This document shows positions 9,442 to 18,551 of a DNA stretch of 64,000 bases, in pieces. The number at the start of each line of letters is the position of its first letter. The first letter of the stretch is position 1. The stretch is taken from NCBI GenBank assembly GCA_027459665.1, contig DAIDHN010000013.1, positions 1 through 64,000 on the forward strand, given 5' to 3'. The position numbers and the translations under genes were made by a program. This stretch comes from Chthonomonadaceae bacterium. Its GTDB lineage: Bacteria; Armatimonadota; Chthonomonadetes; Chthonomonadales; Chthonomonadaceae. A model generated the notes under the pieces. That model searched no databases, was not told the DNA's origin, and saw only the letters and a program-made list of their open reading frames with translations.

Positions 9442-10232
9442 AGGTTTGTCTGCTGGTACCCCCATTGTACTGAGGGCATAGAAGCAATGCCTGCCAGCAT
9501 TCTATCAAGCAGCAGCCCTATGATGCCAATCACAATCATATGAACCACCAGCAAGTCTTGTCTCAAGGCATTGCGGTCGTCATAAATTGCGAACCCGAGG
9601 CCGCTGTTGCCTGCAGTCATTTCTGCAGCCACCACAACCAGCCATCCTACTCCCATTGCCACCCTGAGGGTAGTGATGAGACCAGGCATAATGGCGGGAA
9701 GAATGACCTGATTCAGTTTTTCCCATTGCGACAGGCCCAGCTCTTTTGCAACCCGGTAATAGAGTGGGGGAATGGAGAGTACAGCTGTAGATACCGAAAG
9801 AGCGATGGGAAAAACGAGAGAAAGAAAGATAAGAAAAATGGCTGAGTTGTCTCCAACTCCAAACCAGAGAATGGCAAACCCTATCCACGCAAGTGGAGAC
9901 AGGCAGCGTAGAAAGTTGAGTGCGGGCATAAACGCGCTGCGCAGCAGACTGCTCTGACCAAGGGCAATTCCGGCAGGCAGTGCGACGAGTACAGAGAGAG
10001 TAAAGCCAACCACCACTCTCCAGAGTGAGGCGATGATGTCGGTATACAGCCTGCCGCTGTGCATTTCTTCTCCAAATCCTTTTGCCACCTGGCGTGGTGT
10101 GGGAAACATGGAGGGAGGCAAAACGTGCTGCGACATCAGAATCTGCCAGGCGCCAAGAGCAGCAAGAAAAACAAGCACAGGGGGAATACAGTTTTTCCAT
10201 GCAGTTTGGGCGCTGTTTTTATCAGGAAGCAT
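9438..10232 (-). CDS. NitT/TauT-type ABC transporter permease
   Basis: 264 residues with about six membrane helices and the BPD_transp_1 EAA loop (around ALSVSTAVLSIPPLYYRVAK followed by ELGLSQWEKL and the ILPAIMPG segment), as in SsuC/TauC. It is the first gene of the operon. The gene order permease, ATPase, binding protein is the reverse of the ssu order in E. coli but common elsewhere. A candidate minus-strand -10 box lies at 10314-10319, leaving a leader of about 75 bases. Confidence 0.88.
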   Translation of the reverse strand: MLPDKNSAQTAWKNCIPPVLVFLAALGAWQILMSQHVLPPSMFPTPRQVAKGFGEEMHSGRLYTDIIASLWRVVVGFTLSVLVALPAGIALGQSSLLRSAFMPALNFLRCLSPLAWIGFAILWFGVGDNSAIFLIFLSLVFPIALSVSTAVLSIPPLYYRVAKELGLSQWEKLNQVILPAIMPGLITTLRVAMGVGWLVVVAAEMTAGNSGLGFAIYDDRNALRQDLLVVHMIVIGIIGLLLDRMLAGIASMPSVQWGYQQTNL

Positions 10233-10313
10233 GTCCTTTCCATTCTAGCATCTCTGCATTTTTTGAAGAAAACTACTGTACGCTATTGTACAATTAGTTA
10301 CCATTTAATGAAT

Positions 10314-10319
10314 ATTATA
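10314..10319 (-). promoter_or_regulatory. candidate -10 box for the ABC importer operon
   Basis: On the minus strand this reads TATAAT and sits in an AT-rich divergent intergenic region (10233-10477). No convincing TTGACA is seen 16-18 bases upstream, so the assignment rests on one perfect hexamer and its position ahead of the operon. Confidence 0.35.
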
Positions 10320-10424
10320 CTATGTTTTGTGCATTGTCTGTTACTATTTTTGCGGTACAACCGGTTTGTGCAGTTACAGTGAGGCGGGCAGCTGTTTGGC
10401 GGCATATGAATTGTTTGGCATGGG

Positions 10425-10430
10425 TATAAT
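10425..10430 (+). promoter_or_regulatory. candidate -10 box for hisF-hisI
   Basis: A perfect TATAAT preceded by GGG lies 47 bases upstream of the hisF ATG. The only -35-like candidate, TTGTTT at 10411-10416, is too close (8 bases), so the promoter may depend on an activator or another sigma factor. The rest of 10233-10477 is AT-rich and holds no gene. Confidence 0.4.
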
Positions 10431-10477
10431 AAAGGTATGAAATATTTATATTTGCAGCGTATGCGGTGTGGTGAACA

Positions 10478-11266
10478 ATGCTGAGCCGCAGAATCATTCC
10501 TTGTCTTGATGTTAAAGCAGGGCGAGTGGTGAAGGGAGTAAACTTTGTAAACCTTCGCGACTCGGGAGACCCGGTAGCACTTGCCGCCCGCTACGATGCC
10601 ATGGGGGCGGATGAACTGGTTTTTCTGGATATTACCGCCAGCCATGAAGAACGCAATGTGATAGTGGAAATGGTAGAGCGGGTGGCCAATGAGGTGTTTA
10701 TTCCTTTCACTGTTGGGGGAGGAATTCGTACCACAGAAGACTTCAAGCTGATACTGCGCGCAGGGGCAGACAAGGTTGCAGTGAATTCTGCTGCTGTGCA
10801 GCGCCCGGAAATTATTGCAGAGGCTGCCAGCATGTTTGGAAGCCAGTGTGTGGTGCTTGCCATGGACCCCCGCTGCGTTGGACATACCCCGCAGGGAGAA
10901 CCAGAGTGGGAAGTGTTTACACATGGAGGAAGACGGTCAACTGGCGTAAATGCCATTGAGTGGGCGGTGCAGGCTGAAAAAATGGGGGCTGGAGAAATTT
11001 TGCTTACCAGCATGGATCGCGATGGCACACAGCAGGGGTATGATCTGCCGCTTACCCGTGCCATTGCCGAAAGGGTTTCCATCCCTGTGATTGCTTCTGG
11101 CGGGGCCGGCACTCCCCAGCACTGCCTGGAAGCGTTTACAGAAGGGAAAGCCGACGCCGCTCTGATTGCCACCATGGTGCATGATGGTTATTACACTATC
11201 TCTGAAATCAAACAATACATTGCTGCCAATGGCGTACCGATGCGCTTGATTGAAACTGCGGCATAA
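10478..11266 (+). CDS. hisF: imidazole glycerol phosphate synthase, cyclase subunit
   Basis: 262-residue (beta/alpha)8 barrel. Diagnostic motifs are [18 protein letters not shown] at the N-terminus (catalytic Asp near residue 11), the first phosphate site VGGGIR near residue 80, the second catalytic Asp in [15 protein letters not shown] (about residue 177), and the second phosphate site IASGGAG. It uses ammonia from HisH to cyclise PRFAR to IGP and AICAR in histidine synthesis. Only hisI follows it; the rest of the pathway is not in the window. Confidence 0.97.
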   Translation: MLSRRIIPCLDVKAGRVVKGVNFVNLRDSGDPVALAARYDAMGADELVFLDITASHEERNVIVEMVERVANEVFIPFTVGGGIRTTEDFKLILRAGADKVAVNSAAVQRPEIIAEAASMFGSQCVVLAMDPRCVGHTPQGEPEWEVFTHGGRRSTGVNAIEWAVQAEKMGAGEILLTSMDRDGTQQGYDLPLTRAIAERVSIPVIASGGAGTPQHCLEAFTEGKADAALIATMVHDGYYTISEIKQYIAANGVPMRLIETAA

Positions 11267-11279
11267 CCAGGAGTGAAAA

Positions 11280-11651
11280 ATGCGTGTAGCAGAAGGTTTG
11301 AAGTATGATGCAAATGGATTGATACCTGCCGTGGTACAGGATGTTGAAAACGGCGATGTGCTGATGGTGGGATACATGAACCGGGAAGCCGTGGAACGCA
11401 CCATTGAGACCGGCAGAGTTACTTTTTGGAGCAGGTCTAGGCAGAAGTTTTGGATAAAGGGAGAGACAAGCGGCAACGTGCAGCATGTGCAAGGTCTGTA
11501 TATAGATTGTGACCAGGATTGTTTGCTGGTAAAAGTGGAGCAGGTGGGGGCAGCCTGCCATGAGGGGTACCGCTCGTGTTTTTTTAGAGAAGTGGATGAG
11601 GAGGGCAGCGCCTTGAAGGTGGTTGCCGAAAAATTGATGGAAGCCTACTGA
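11280..11651 (+). CDS. hisI: phosphoribosyl-AMP cyclohydrolase
   Basis: 123 residues, the length of the mono-functional enzyme without the HisE pyrophosphohydrolase domain. Visible motifs are [32 protein letters not shown] and the metal-binding [28 protein letters not shown] with its conserved Cys and Asp residues. It opens the adenine ring of PR-AMP, a zinc-dependent step three reactions before HisF acts. It starts 13 bases after hisF with a strong AGGAG, so the two are co-transcribed. Confidence 0.97.
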   Translation: MRVAEGLKYDANGLIPAVVQDVENGDVLMVGYMNREAVERTIETGRVTFWSRSRQKFWIKGETSGNVQHVQGLYIDCDQDCLLVKVEQVGAACHEGYRSCFFREVDEEGSALKVVAEKLMEAY

Positions 11652-11679
11652 TTGCCTTATTTGAATGGAGAAAGCCGCC

Positions 11680-12477
11680 ATGATGGCTGAAGAGGCTGTA
11701 AAGGTTCCCTTGCAGCTTCCGGTGTACTTTGTTGATGCGGGGTATGTAGGCGCATGCAAGAGAGGTGAAACTCCACCTGCCAGTGCGCACAACAGGTTGA
11801 TTGTTGTACGCCAGGGAAAACTGATCTGGAAACGTGAAGCAGACAAGTTCGATGTAAAGACCGGAGAGGCGCTGCTGCTGCGACCAGGTGAAACCTTTGC
11901 AGTTTCGAGCGGCAGCGATGGTGATACCAGATACTACTGGGTCGAATTTGGCATAACTCCCTATGAAAGCATGCATGGCATACAAATAACGCGTACTAGC
12001 AGGCTTTGCCGGCCAGATGTGGTGTATGAGCAGTTTCAGCGTTTGCTGCAAGATTGCAGCAGCGGGGCAGCTACTCTGATTTCCAGTGCATTGTATGTAC
12101 TGCTTTTGCTTACCGAAGTTGAGCAGCATAAGGGAAAACTGGGGTATGGTAATTTGGTGCGCCAGGCATCAGTTTTGCTGAATGAGCGTTACGATTCGCC
12201 TTTGTCTGTAATAGATATTGCTAATATTCTGGGCTGCAATGCTGAATACCTCGGTCGCATTTATCACGCAGCTACCGGCGAGACCATGCATGCAGCACGG
12301 AATGTGCTGAGAGTACGCAAAGCCTGCGTGCTTCTCTCTGAGACTAGCAGCAGCATGGCTGAGGTTGCAGAAAAGTGCGGCTTTACCAGCCAAACCTATT
12401 TTTGCAGGGTATTTCGCAGTTTGCGCGGCATCACTCCGCTGCAGTACCGGCGGGTGTACAGCAATACTGACAAGTGA
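11680..12477 (+). CDS. AraC-family transcriptional regulator
   Basis: The N-terminal part (about residues 10-90) is a cupin-like sensing domain (segment with DVKTGEALLLRPGETF). The C-terminal 100 residues carry two helix-turn-helix motifs: IDIANILGCNAEYLGRIYH and MAEVAEKCGFTSQTYFCRVF, then GITPLQYRR, which is the AraC/XylS signature. I chose the ATG at 11680 because GGAG at 11667-11670 lies 9 bases upstream, whereas the outer ATG at 11665 has no site. It follows hisI closely. A regulator of this class usually controls sugar or aromatic metabolism, so co-transcription with his genes may be incidental. Confidence 0.88.
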   Translation: MMAEEAVKVPLQLPVYFVDAGYVGACKRGETPPASAHNRLIVVRQGKLIWKREADKFDVKTGEALLLRPGETFAVSSGSDGDTRYYWVEFGITPYESMHGIQITRTSRLCRPDVVYEQFQRLLQDCSSGAATLISSALYVLLLLTEVEQHKGKLGYGNLVRQASVLLNERYDSPLSVIDIANILGCNAEYLGRIYHAATGETMHAARNVLRVRKACVLLSETSSSMAEVAEKCGFTSQTYFCRVFRSLRGITPLQYRRVYSNTDK

Positions 12478-12514
12478 GCCGCTTGGTTGTGCAGCAGACG
12501 ACACGCCAAAAATA

Positions 12515-12549
12515 ACGATGCTTCATACAGAAAGTGCATGAAGCATCGT
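12515..12549. terminator. bidirectional terminator-like hairpin
   Basis: A perfect 12-bp inverted repeat (ACGATGCTTCAT and its complement) encloses an 11-base loop between the convergent araC-type and mdh genes. It is followed on the + strand by ATTGTTTTC, a weak T-rich tail. Confidence 0.6.
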
Positions 12550-12608
12550 ATTGTTTTCTGGCCTGTTTGTTTCTATCTTGGCAGCGCATGCCTCAGTAGA
12601 AATGCAGG

Positions 12609-13565
12609 TTAGGGAATAAGCGGCGGATCAAAACTGCGCAATGCATCTACCAGAGACTGTACTGATGCAGCAGAGCTGTGCAGCGCCGCCTGTTCGCCTG
12701 CAGTAAGGTCCATTGAGACGATTTCTTCTACCCCTGCCGCCCCAATGCGTGCCGGGAGACCGAGGTAGAGACTGCTTACACCGTAGCCGCCGGCATTGCT
12801 GCCAGTATATACGGCACACGGCAGAATGCGCTTGCGGTCGTTGAGTACTGCATCTATCATCTGTGCAAGGGCGGCGGAAGGCGCATAGAAGGCAGAGCCT
12901 GTTTTTAGCAGAGAGACTATTTCTCCGCCGCCTTTTCGGGTGCGTTCTACTATAGCCTGCAGGCGGTCGGCAGGAATCAGTTTCTCTACAGGAACCCCGC
13001 CGATGTTGGTGCTTCCAAGCAGGGGAACCATGTCATCGCCGTGCCCGCCCAGTACATATGCATTTACTTCGTTCACGCTGACGCCTGTTTCCATTGCGAG
13101 AAAAGCACGGAATCGGGCGGTATCGAGAATGCCCGCCTGCCCGAACACCCGCTCAGGTGGAAAGCCGCTTGTATGCAAAGCAACATGGCACATGGCGTCT
13201 AGTGGATTGCTGAGCAGTATCAGGATAGCATTGGGAGATTTTTCGCATGCATTTCTGGTGCAGCTGGCTACAATGTCTCCATTGACTTTTAGCAGGTCAT
13301 CACGGCTCATGCCTGGCTTGCGCGGCAGGCCGCTGGTAATCACCACTATATCGCTGTTTGCAGTTTCATCCCAGTTGTTGGTGCCTGTAATGTGCGCATC
13401 GCTGCCAATGATGGGCATTGCCTCCAGCAGGTCAAGAGCCTTTCCCTGGGGCATGCCTTCTACGATATCGTACAGCACAATATTTGTATCGCCGCGCTGC
13501 GCAAGCCAATGTGCAAGGGTTGCCCCTGTTTGACCGGCGCCAACGATGGTAATTTTTTTTCTCAT
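12609..13565 (-). CDS. mdh: malate dehydrogenase (LDH-like type)
   Basis: 318 residues. The Rossmann motif GAGQTGATLAHWLA is followed by LYDI, where the Asp selects NAD. Substrate-binding Arg residues occur in GLPRKPGMSRDDLL, the Asp/Asn pair in ILLSNPLDAM, and the catalytic His in VLGGHGDDMVPL. The Arg in GLPRKPG marks malate rather than lactate specificity. It interconverts malate and oxaloacetate. It is 58 bases downstream of icd on the same strand and has a good AAAGGA site, so these two TCA-cycle genes form an operon. Confidence 0.95.
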   Translation of the reverse strand: MRKKITIVGAGQTGATLAHWLAQRGDTNIVLYDIVEGMPQGKALDLLEAMPIIGSDAHITGTNNWDETANSDIVVITSGLPRKPGMSRDDLLKVNGDIVASCTRNACEKSPNAILILLSNPLDAMCHVALHTSGFPPERVFGQAGILDTARFRAFLAMETGVSVNEVNAYVLGGHGDDMVPLLGSTNIGGVPVEKLIPADRLQAIVERTRKGGGEIVSLLKTGSAFYAPSAALAQMIDAVLNDRKRILPCAVYTGSNAGGYGVSSLYLGLPARIGAAGVEEIVSMDLTAGEQAALHSSAASVQSLVDALRSFDPPLIP

Positions 13566-13623
13566 AGCAATTCCTTTTCAGTTTTACCGTAAGTGGTCTG
13601 TGCAGATGCGCAGCTCACCAGCA

Positions 13624-14697
13624 TCAGCCGTTTAGTTTGCTAATGATAGCATCTGCCATTTGCGATGTACCCACCGCTGTTGGGTCATTGCGATCTGGCT
13701 TCATGTCATAGGTAACATCCCTGCCCTCGGCAATTACTGCAGCAACTGCCTTTTCCAGTCTGTCTGCTGCCTCATGTTCTTTCAGGTGTCGCAGCATCAG
13801 CATGCCTGAAAGTATAAGCGCTGTGGGGTTTACCTTGTTTTGCCCCTTGTATCTGGGTGCAGAGCCATGCGTGGGTTCAAACAATGCGGCATTTTCGCCA
13901 ATGTTTGCGCCCGGTGCAACCCCCAGTCCGCCTACCAGCCCTGCACAGAGATCTGAGAGTATGTCTCCGTACAAATTTGGCATTGCCAGCACGTCATACA
14001 GTTCGGGTTTTTGCACCAGCTGCATGCACATATTGTCTACCAGTACCTCCTGGTATTCAATTTCCGGGTATTCTTTTGCGACCTCCTGGCCAACGCGGAA
14101 AAAGAGGCCGTCGGTGTATTTCATGATATTCGCCTTGGCAACGGCGCTTACTTTTTTGCGCCCGTATTCTCGGGCATAGCGGAAGGCTGCTTCCAGAATA
14201 CGGCGTGAGCCGCTGGCAGAGATTGGCTTGATGGAGATGGCTGCATCCTCCCGGATTTTGCCAGCGCCTGCCATTTCAATGATCTGCTTTGCTTCGGGTG
14301 TAAACTGGTCATATTCCACACCGGCATACAGGTCTTCTGTGTTTTCGCGTACTACCACCAGGTCTACATCGGTGTATCTGCTGCGAATGCCTGGGTAAAA
14401 CTTGCAGGGGCGTATGCATGCATAGAGATCGAGTTCTTTGCGCAGCGCCACATTTACAGATCGGAAGCCGGTGCCGATAGGGGTGGTGATGGGGCCTTTG
14501 AGTGCGACCTTGTTTTTGCGTATAGATTCTATGACTGAAGGGGGAAGCGGTGTGCCGGCGGTCTCCATGATGTCTACCCCTGCTTCCTGAATATCCCAAT
14601 TGAAAGCTACCCCTGTCGCATCCAGCACTCTTCGTGCAGCTTCTGCAAGTTCGGGGCCAGTTCCATCGCCCCTGATCAGGGTTACATTGTGTGCCAA
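13624..14697 (-). CDS. icd: isocitrate dehydrogenase, NAD(+)-type (isocitrate/isopropylmalate family)
   Basis: 357 residues. Family motifs are [11 protein letters not shown], the substrate phosphate/carboxylate region [19 protein letters not shown] with several Arg, [31 protein letters not shown] with the metal-binding Asp, and FEPTHGSAP. The short length and YAGVE fit the NAD-dependent homodimeric or mitochondrial-like branch better than the long NADP enzyme. LeuB is less likely because of the GTGFRSVN motif and the mdh neighbour. The start is TTG with GAGGAG 8 bases upstream. Confidence 0.92.
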   Translation of the reverse strand: MAHNVTLIRGDGTGPELAEAARRVLDATGVAFNWDIQEAGVDIMETAGTPLPPSVIESIRKNKVALKGPITTPIGTGFRSVNVALRKELDLYACIRPCKFYPGIRSRYTDVDLVVVRENTEDLYAGVEYDQFTPEAKQIIEMAGAGKIREDAAISIKPISASGSRRILEAAFRYAREYGRKKVSAVAKANIMKYTDGLFFRVGQEVAKEYPEIEYQEVLVDNMCMQLVQKPELYDVLAMPNLYGDILSDLCAGLVGGLGVAPGANIGENAALFEPTHGSAPRYKGQNKVNPTALILSGMLMLRHLKEHEAADRLEKAVAAVIAEGRDVTYDMKPDRNDPTAVGTSQMADAIISKLNG

Positions 14698-14749
14698 AAT
14701 AATTCTCCTCGATTGTTGTCTATGTGCAGAAAGATGTTCTGCAGTTGTT

Positions 14750-14777
14750 AGTCTGGCGCAACAGATTTCGCCAGACT
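14750..14777. other. inverted repeat between AIM24 and icd genes
   Basis: Perfect 9-bp arms (AGTCTGGCG and complement) around a 10-base loop lie just after the AIM24 stop on the minus strand. No T-run follows, so it may be an RNA-stabilising or processing hairpin rather than an intrinsic terminator. Confidence 0.45.
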
Positions 14778-14788
14778 GAAACCAGGGT

Positions 14789-15505
14789 TTAGTTTCCCAA
14801 AATTCCTCCCAGGCCAGAACCTCCGTGGTTTGTATTCAGAGTTGCCTGATGCATGATGGCTCCTACCATGCGAGAGAAGGGCAGAGTAGAGAGGGTAACT
14901 CTGCCTGGCCCTGTGAGAGTGATGAGAAACAGCCCTTCCCCTCCAAAGAGTGCATTGGAAAGGCCGCCAATAAATTCTACATTGTACTGCACTGACTGCT
15001 GAAACGCTACAGCGCAGCCTGCCTCTACCCTCAGCCTCTGGCCTGGGGCGAGGTCATAGTCTACCAGATTGCCGCCACCATGCAGAAAGGCGGTGCCTGT
15101 ACCCTGTACACTTTGCAAAACAAACCCTTCTCCGCTAAAGAAGCCAAAGCCAAGTTGCTGGCTAAAGGCAGTTCCCACCTCAATGCCTGGAGTGCAGAAA
15201 AGAAACGAATCTCTTGCACATATCCAGGCATCTCCATTCAGGTCAATCTGCCGCACATGCCCCGGATAATGCGCGGCAAATGCCGCCATGCCTGAGGGCG
15301 CGGTGCAATTGAAATGGGTGAGAAACAGGGTGGCGCCTGAAAAGGCTCTTTTCAGCCCAGCCATAATTCCACCGGTAATTTTTGTGTTGATATCAACGCC
15401 ATCTGAAAGGTAGATCATGGCTCCTACATCAGCACGCACTTCTTCGCCTGCCTGCATGTGCGCCACTACGCACTGCATTACATCGCCCTTCACTTCAAAT
15501 TGCAT
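14789..15505 (-). CDS. AIM24 family protein (TIGR00266-like)
   Basis: 238 residues of a beta-rich tryptophan-RNA-binding-attenuator-like fold. Family features are the N-terminal [20 protein letters not shown], the Gly-rich [21 protein letters not shown] in the first third, and the central [18 protein letters not shown]. The C-terminus is Gly-rich ([13 protein letters not shown]). Bacterial AIM24 proteins have no established biochemical role. A GGGAGG lies ahead of the ATG. It follows the MarR gene on the same strand and might be its target, an inference from position only. Confidence 0.85.
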   Translation of the reverse strand: MQFEVKGDVMQCVVAHMQAGEEVRADVGAMIYLSDGVDINTKITGGIMAGLKRAFSGATLFLTHFNCTAPSGMAAFAAHYPGHVRQIDLNGDAWICARDSFLFCTPGIEVGTAFSQQLGFGFFSGEGFVLQSVQGTGTAFLHGGGNLVDYDLAPGQRLRVEAGCAVAFQQSVQYNVEFIGGLSNALFGGEGLFLITLTGPGRVTLSTLPFSRMVGAIMHQATLNTNHGGSGLGGILGN

Positions 15506-15529
15506 GGTAAGCCCTCCCCATGGTTGTAG

Positions 15530-16045
15530 TTATGGTTCTTCGTGAGTCAATTCGTCAAGATTGTTCAGGTTGTCTGCAATGCGCTGCATGGTTTCCAGGG
15601 TGGTTTCAAGTGCAGCCTGTGGTATGTTTTGTACTGCCTCATTGTGCAGCTGGTGCCAAATGGCGCGCATGGGAGTTTCCAGGCTGCGGCCCTGCTGAGT
15701 AATGCGTATGCGAATCATGCGTCTATCCCGGGTATCGCGCACTCTCTGCACCAGGCCGTTTCGCTCAAGATCATCTATGAGAGGCGTAAGCGTGGAATTT
15801 TCCAGTTCGCTTTTGTGTGCCAGGCTGGTCAGCGTTATGTCGTCTTCTTCAGCCAGGTGCAGCAGCAGTATTCCTGCGCCAGTAAGCAAGTTTTCCATGC
15901 CCTGGTTTTGCATGAGCGTGTGCGCCCTTTTTCGGAAAGCATGCTGCACTGCCCGAAAAAGGCGAAACATGGGGTCTGCCTGCAGCATCCACTGAGGAGG
16001 GGCCGGCTTCGGCGTTCCACACGGGCCGGTGTCTAGATCGTCCAT
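15530..16045 (-). CDS. MarR-family transcriptional regulator
   Basis: 171 residues. The winged helix occupies about residues 55-125, with a recognition helix in TLTSLAHKSELENSTLTPLIDDLERNGLVQRV followed by the wing RDTRDRRMIRIRIT, the classical MarR DNA-binding signature including the conserved Arg-Asp-Arg. MarR dimers usually repress neighbouring genes and respond to phenolic or other small ligands. The start lies 13 bases inside the end of the NIL-domain gene. Confidence 0.9.
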   Translation of the reverse strand: MDDLDTGPCGTPKPAPPQWMLQADPMFRLFRAVQHAFRKRAHTLMQNQGMENLLTGAGILLLHLAEEDDITLTSLAHKSELENSTLTPLIDDLERNGLVQRVRDTRDRRMIRIRITQQGRSLETPMRAIWHQLHNEAVQNIPQAALETTLETMQRIADNLNNLDELTHEEP

Positions 16046-16290
16046 GCCGATTCAGAGCCGATAGCAGTTACCGTGATGCCCAACCCCCTCAGGTACTGCA
16101 TGCCTGCTTCCAGGTCTGCGGTTTCTCCTTGAATTTCCAGTGCGATCATGCCTCCAGTGTGACTGTCTATGTTGGCACGGCGAATGTTTGGTACTAGGTG
16201 GTAGTCTGTGACGAGATGATAGATGATTGGTTCTTTTACTTGTTCCAGCGGGTAGTCCAGCTGAACGCGAAGCACCTGTGATTCAGGCAT
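16033..16290 (-). CDS. stand-alone NIL domain protein
   Basis: 85 residues forming a single ferredoxin-like NIL domain, with QVLRVQLDYPLEQVKEPIIYHL at the start and NIRRANIDSHTGGMIALEIQGE in the middle. NIL domains are best known at the C-terminus of the methionine importer ATPase MetN, where they bind methionine and inhibit transport; free-standing copies occur with sulfur-metabolism and ferredoxin genes. AGGAG precedes the ATG. The gene overlaps the debranching enzyme by 8 bases and marR by 13 bases, so three functionally unrelated proteins are translated in a chain. Confidence 0.88.
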   Translation of the reverse strand: MPESQVLRVQLDYPLEQVKEPIIYHLVTDYHLVPNIRRANIDSHTGGMIALEIQGETADLEAGMQYLRGLGITVTAIGSESAWTI

Positions 16291-18325
16291 TGTGTGTATC
16301 TCCTGTAAGCAGTTTCCATACGCGTAGTGTTTCGGCTACACTCCAGGCCTGTGCGAAGCAGCCATTCGGTCTTTGGGGCATGCCGCCGTCGTATATCTCG
16401 CAAATGGTTCCCATGCCCATTGCTGCGAGCTGGTTTTGAATAGGCAGCAGAATTTTTGCAGCTTCCAGATTGTTCTGGCTGCATTTTGCATACGCTTCGG
16501 CGTATGGCCCCAGCAGCCAGGGCCATACTGTACCCTGGTGGTATGCGCCGTCTCTCTGCCACGAGTCTCCGCAGTACCTGGGCTGATAGGCAGGGTCTTC
16601 TGGTGAAAGTGTTCTCAGACCGCAGGGAGTGAGCAGGTGCTGTTGAATTGTTTGCAGCATCTGCCCTGCGAGTTCGCCTGTGGGAGGAATCACCGAAAAA
16701 GGAAGGCTTACTGCAAAAACCTGGTTGGGTCGAATGGAAGCATCCTGACCACCACCGGGCACATCCAGCACATCGTACAATCCCTTTCCATCTGTACGGG
16801 CAAACCGGTTTTGAAAGCTTTGCGCCGTCTGCTGCGCCAGGCTGGCGTATTCACTGCTTTCCTGCTGTTTTCCCAGTTGTTCTGCCAATTTCTCCATAAT
16901 GCATAGTGCATTGTACCAGAGAGCATTGATTTCTACGGGCTTGCCAATGCGTGGAGTAACCACATGGTCGCCGGTTTTGGCATCCATCCAGGTAAGCTGC
17001 ACTCCCTGCTCGCCAGCATAGAGCAAACTATCTGCAGAGTCAACATGAATATTATACCGCGTGCCCTGTTGATGCGCCTGCACTATCTGTTGCAAAACCG
17101 GCCAGAGAGAATGGGCCAGCGCGTTGTCTGGCCGGGCTTGCAGCGTATGCCAGATTGCAACAAAGTACCAAAGGGTGGCATCTACTGTATTGTATTCGGG
17201 TGTTTGGCCGCTGTCGGGAAAGCGGTTTGGCAGCATGCCTGCATCTACATGGCGCGCGAACTCTCTGAGAATCTCTGAGGCAAGCTCGGTTCTGCCGGCT
17301 GCCAGACAAATACCCGGCAGTGCGATCATGGTATCGCGCCCCCAGTCACTGAACCATGGGAAGCCTGCCAGCAAAGTTGTGCGGGTTTGCTGTGTGTGAA
17401 CTACAAAAGCATCTGCGGCAAGAGCCAGCTGCTTGCTAAACACATCATGCTGCTGTTTTTGCAGCGCCTCCTGCCTGTTGACAAGCATCTGCATGCTGCT
17501 TTGCGGGGTTACAGAAGGCATTGTACCGGCTGCTGCTGTTACTACCAGAGGCTGTTTGGGGGTGAGCAGCGCCCTGAATACTCCAGGGTTGTAAAGGTCT
17601 TCTGATTGGGAAAACCCTCTTTCAGCCTCGCGCGGGTACTGAAAATGGTAGTACCAGTCAGGCCGTGGAGACCAGCTTACATCGGGCAGGGGGTCTGCGT
17701 GCTGGTTTGAAAACCGAAGCTGAAGGCTTGTAGGAAAGCTGCATGCATTTTGAATGGGGGGCAGCGTCAAGGCCAGTGTAGAGTTATTCCACGAGGCAGG
17801 CAGCTGGGTAGTGCAGGCAGCCATAGTGCTATGGTAGTCTCGCCATGCAAGCAGAGGAACAACCTGCAGATGCACAGTGGATCCGCGGGGTGCTTTTAGA
17901 AGCGTCCATTCTACACAGGTGGCATTGAACCCTTCCATCATCCAGATGCGTTTTTGCAGCAGCAGACCAGGAAGCGGTTCCCACGTCCAGGTAGGTGTGG
18001 GAAGCAGCTGCCACTGGTTCAGCATCTGGTTTCCCTGGGGGTAATAGATGTCTGGCTGATAGAGGTTCACCGAGAGCGGGAACTGGTGTGTTGTGCCATT
18101 GGCCAGTGTGATTTCGAGGGTCTCTTCCAGTTTGGAGAGCAGCACTGCACGCCCCAGAGGCGGCTGGAGAGCTGCAACCAGAAGTCCGTGGTAACGCCGC
18201 GTATTTGCGCCAGCCAGGGTTGATGATGCGTACCCACCCAGATGATTGACACAAAGCCATTCACGCATTAGAGCAGACCCGTCTGCGCGCAGAACGCTGC
18301 TTTCTACAGTAATCTCTGCACTCAT
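16283..18325 (-). CDS. glycogen debranching enzyme, amylo-alpha-1,6-glucosidase type
   Basis: About 680 residues. The N-terminal domain (roughly 20-275) is the bacterial/archaeal GDE_N beta-sandwich with EWLCVNHLGGYASSTLAGANTRRYHGLL, split here as NHLGGYASSTLAG and NTRRYHGLL. The C-terminal (alpha/alpha)6 barrel has the family motif DWGRDTMI near residues 327-334 and DGAYHQGTVWPWLLGPYAEA. It removes alpha-1,6 branches from glycogen or maltodextrin in the cytosol. The longest frame starts at 18427, but homology begins at the ATG at 18325. A TTG at 18349 with GGAGG about 12 bases upstream is an alternative start. Confidence 0.92.
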   Translation of the reverse strand: MSAEITVESSVLRADGSALMREWLCVNHLGGYASSTLAGANTRRYHGLLVAALQPPLGRAVLLSKLEETLEITLANGTTHQFPLSVNLYQPDIYYPQGNQMLNQWQLLPTPTWTWEPLPGLLLQKRIWMMEGFNATCVEWTLLKAPRGSTVHLQVVPLLAWRDYHSTMAACTTQLPASWNNSTLALTLPPIQNACSFPTSLQLRFSNQHADPLPDVSWSPRPDWYYHFQYPREAERGFSQSEDLYNPGVFRALLTPKQPLVVTAAAGTMPSVTPQSSMQMLVNRQEALQKQQHDVFSKQLALAADAFVVHTQQTRTTLLAGFPWFSDWGRDTMIALPGICLAAGRTELASEILREFARHVDAGMLPNRFPDSGQTPEYNTVDATLWYFVAIWHTLQARPDNALAHSLWPVLQQIVQAHQQGTRYNIHVDSADSLLYAGEQGVQLTWMDAKTGDHVVTPRIGKPVEINALWYNALCIMEKLAEQLGKQQESSEYASLAQQTAQSFQNRFARTDGKGLYDVLDVPGGGQDASIRPNQVFAVSLPFSVIPPTGELAGQMLQTIQQHLLTPCGLRTLSPEDPAYQPRYCGDSWQRDGAYHQGTVWPWLLGPYAEAYAKCSQNNLEAAKILLPIQNQLAAMGMGTICEIYDGGMPQRPNGCFAQAWSVAETLRVWKLLTGDTHNA

Positions 18326-18551
18326 GGTATGTATGCTATTGGAACTCAAAACGTTGAGTTTCCTCCATTTCAATAGGTAGGCAACGGCGCAGCCATGCCT
18401 CCGAATGCTTATACCATTTCGACACAACTCACTCTTGTACCTGCCGGAATTATGCTGTATGTGTAAAGGCCGGCAGTACTTTGGTTTTTATCACAGCTGC
18501 AGGCATGAGATTAAAGAAGCGAATGAAAACGATATTCACAAACAGGCTGTT

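Noticed and set aside
14750-14777. Intrinsic terminator for the AIM24 gene
   Set aside because: The hairpin is perfect but neither side has the needed T-run, so it is listed only as an inverted repeat.
16283-18427. Debranching enzyme starting at the outermost ATG (18427)
   Set aside because: The first 34 codons show no similarity to the family and have no ribosome site at that start.
18437-18479. Inverted repeat with a T-rich tail on the + strand between the GT4 and debranching genes
   Set aside because: No + strand transcript should end here, and the minus-strand side has no T-run. The stem contains a bulge and a loop of over 20 bases.
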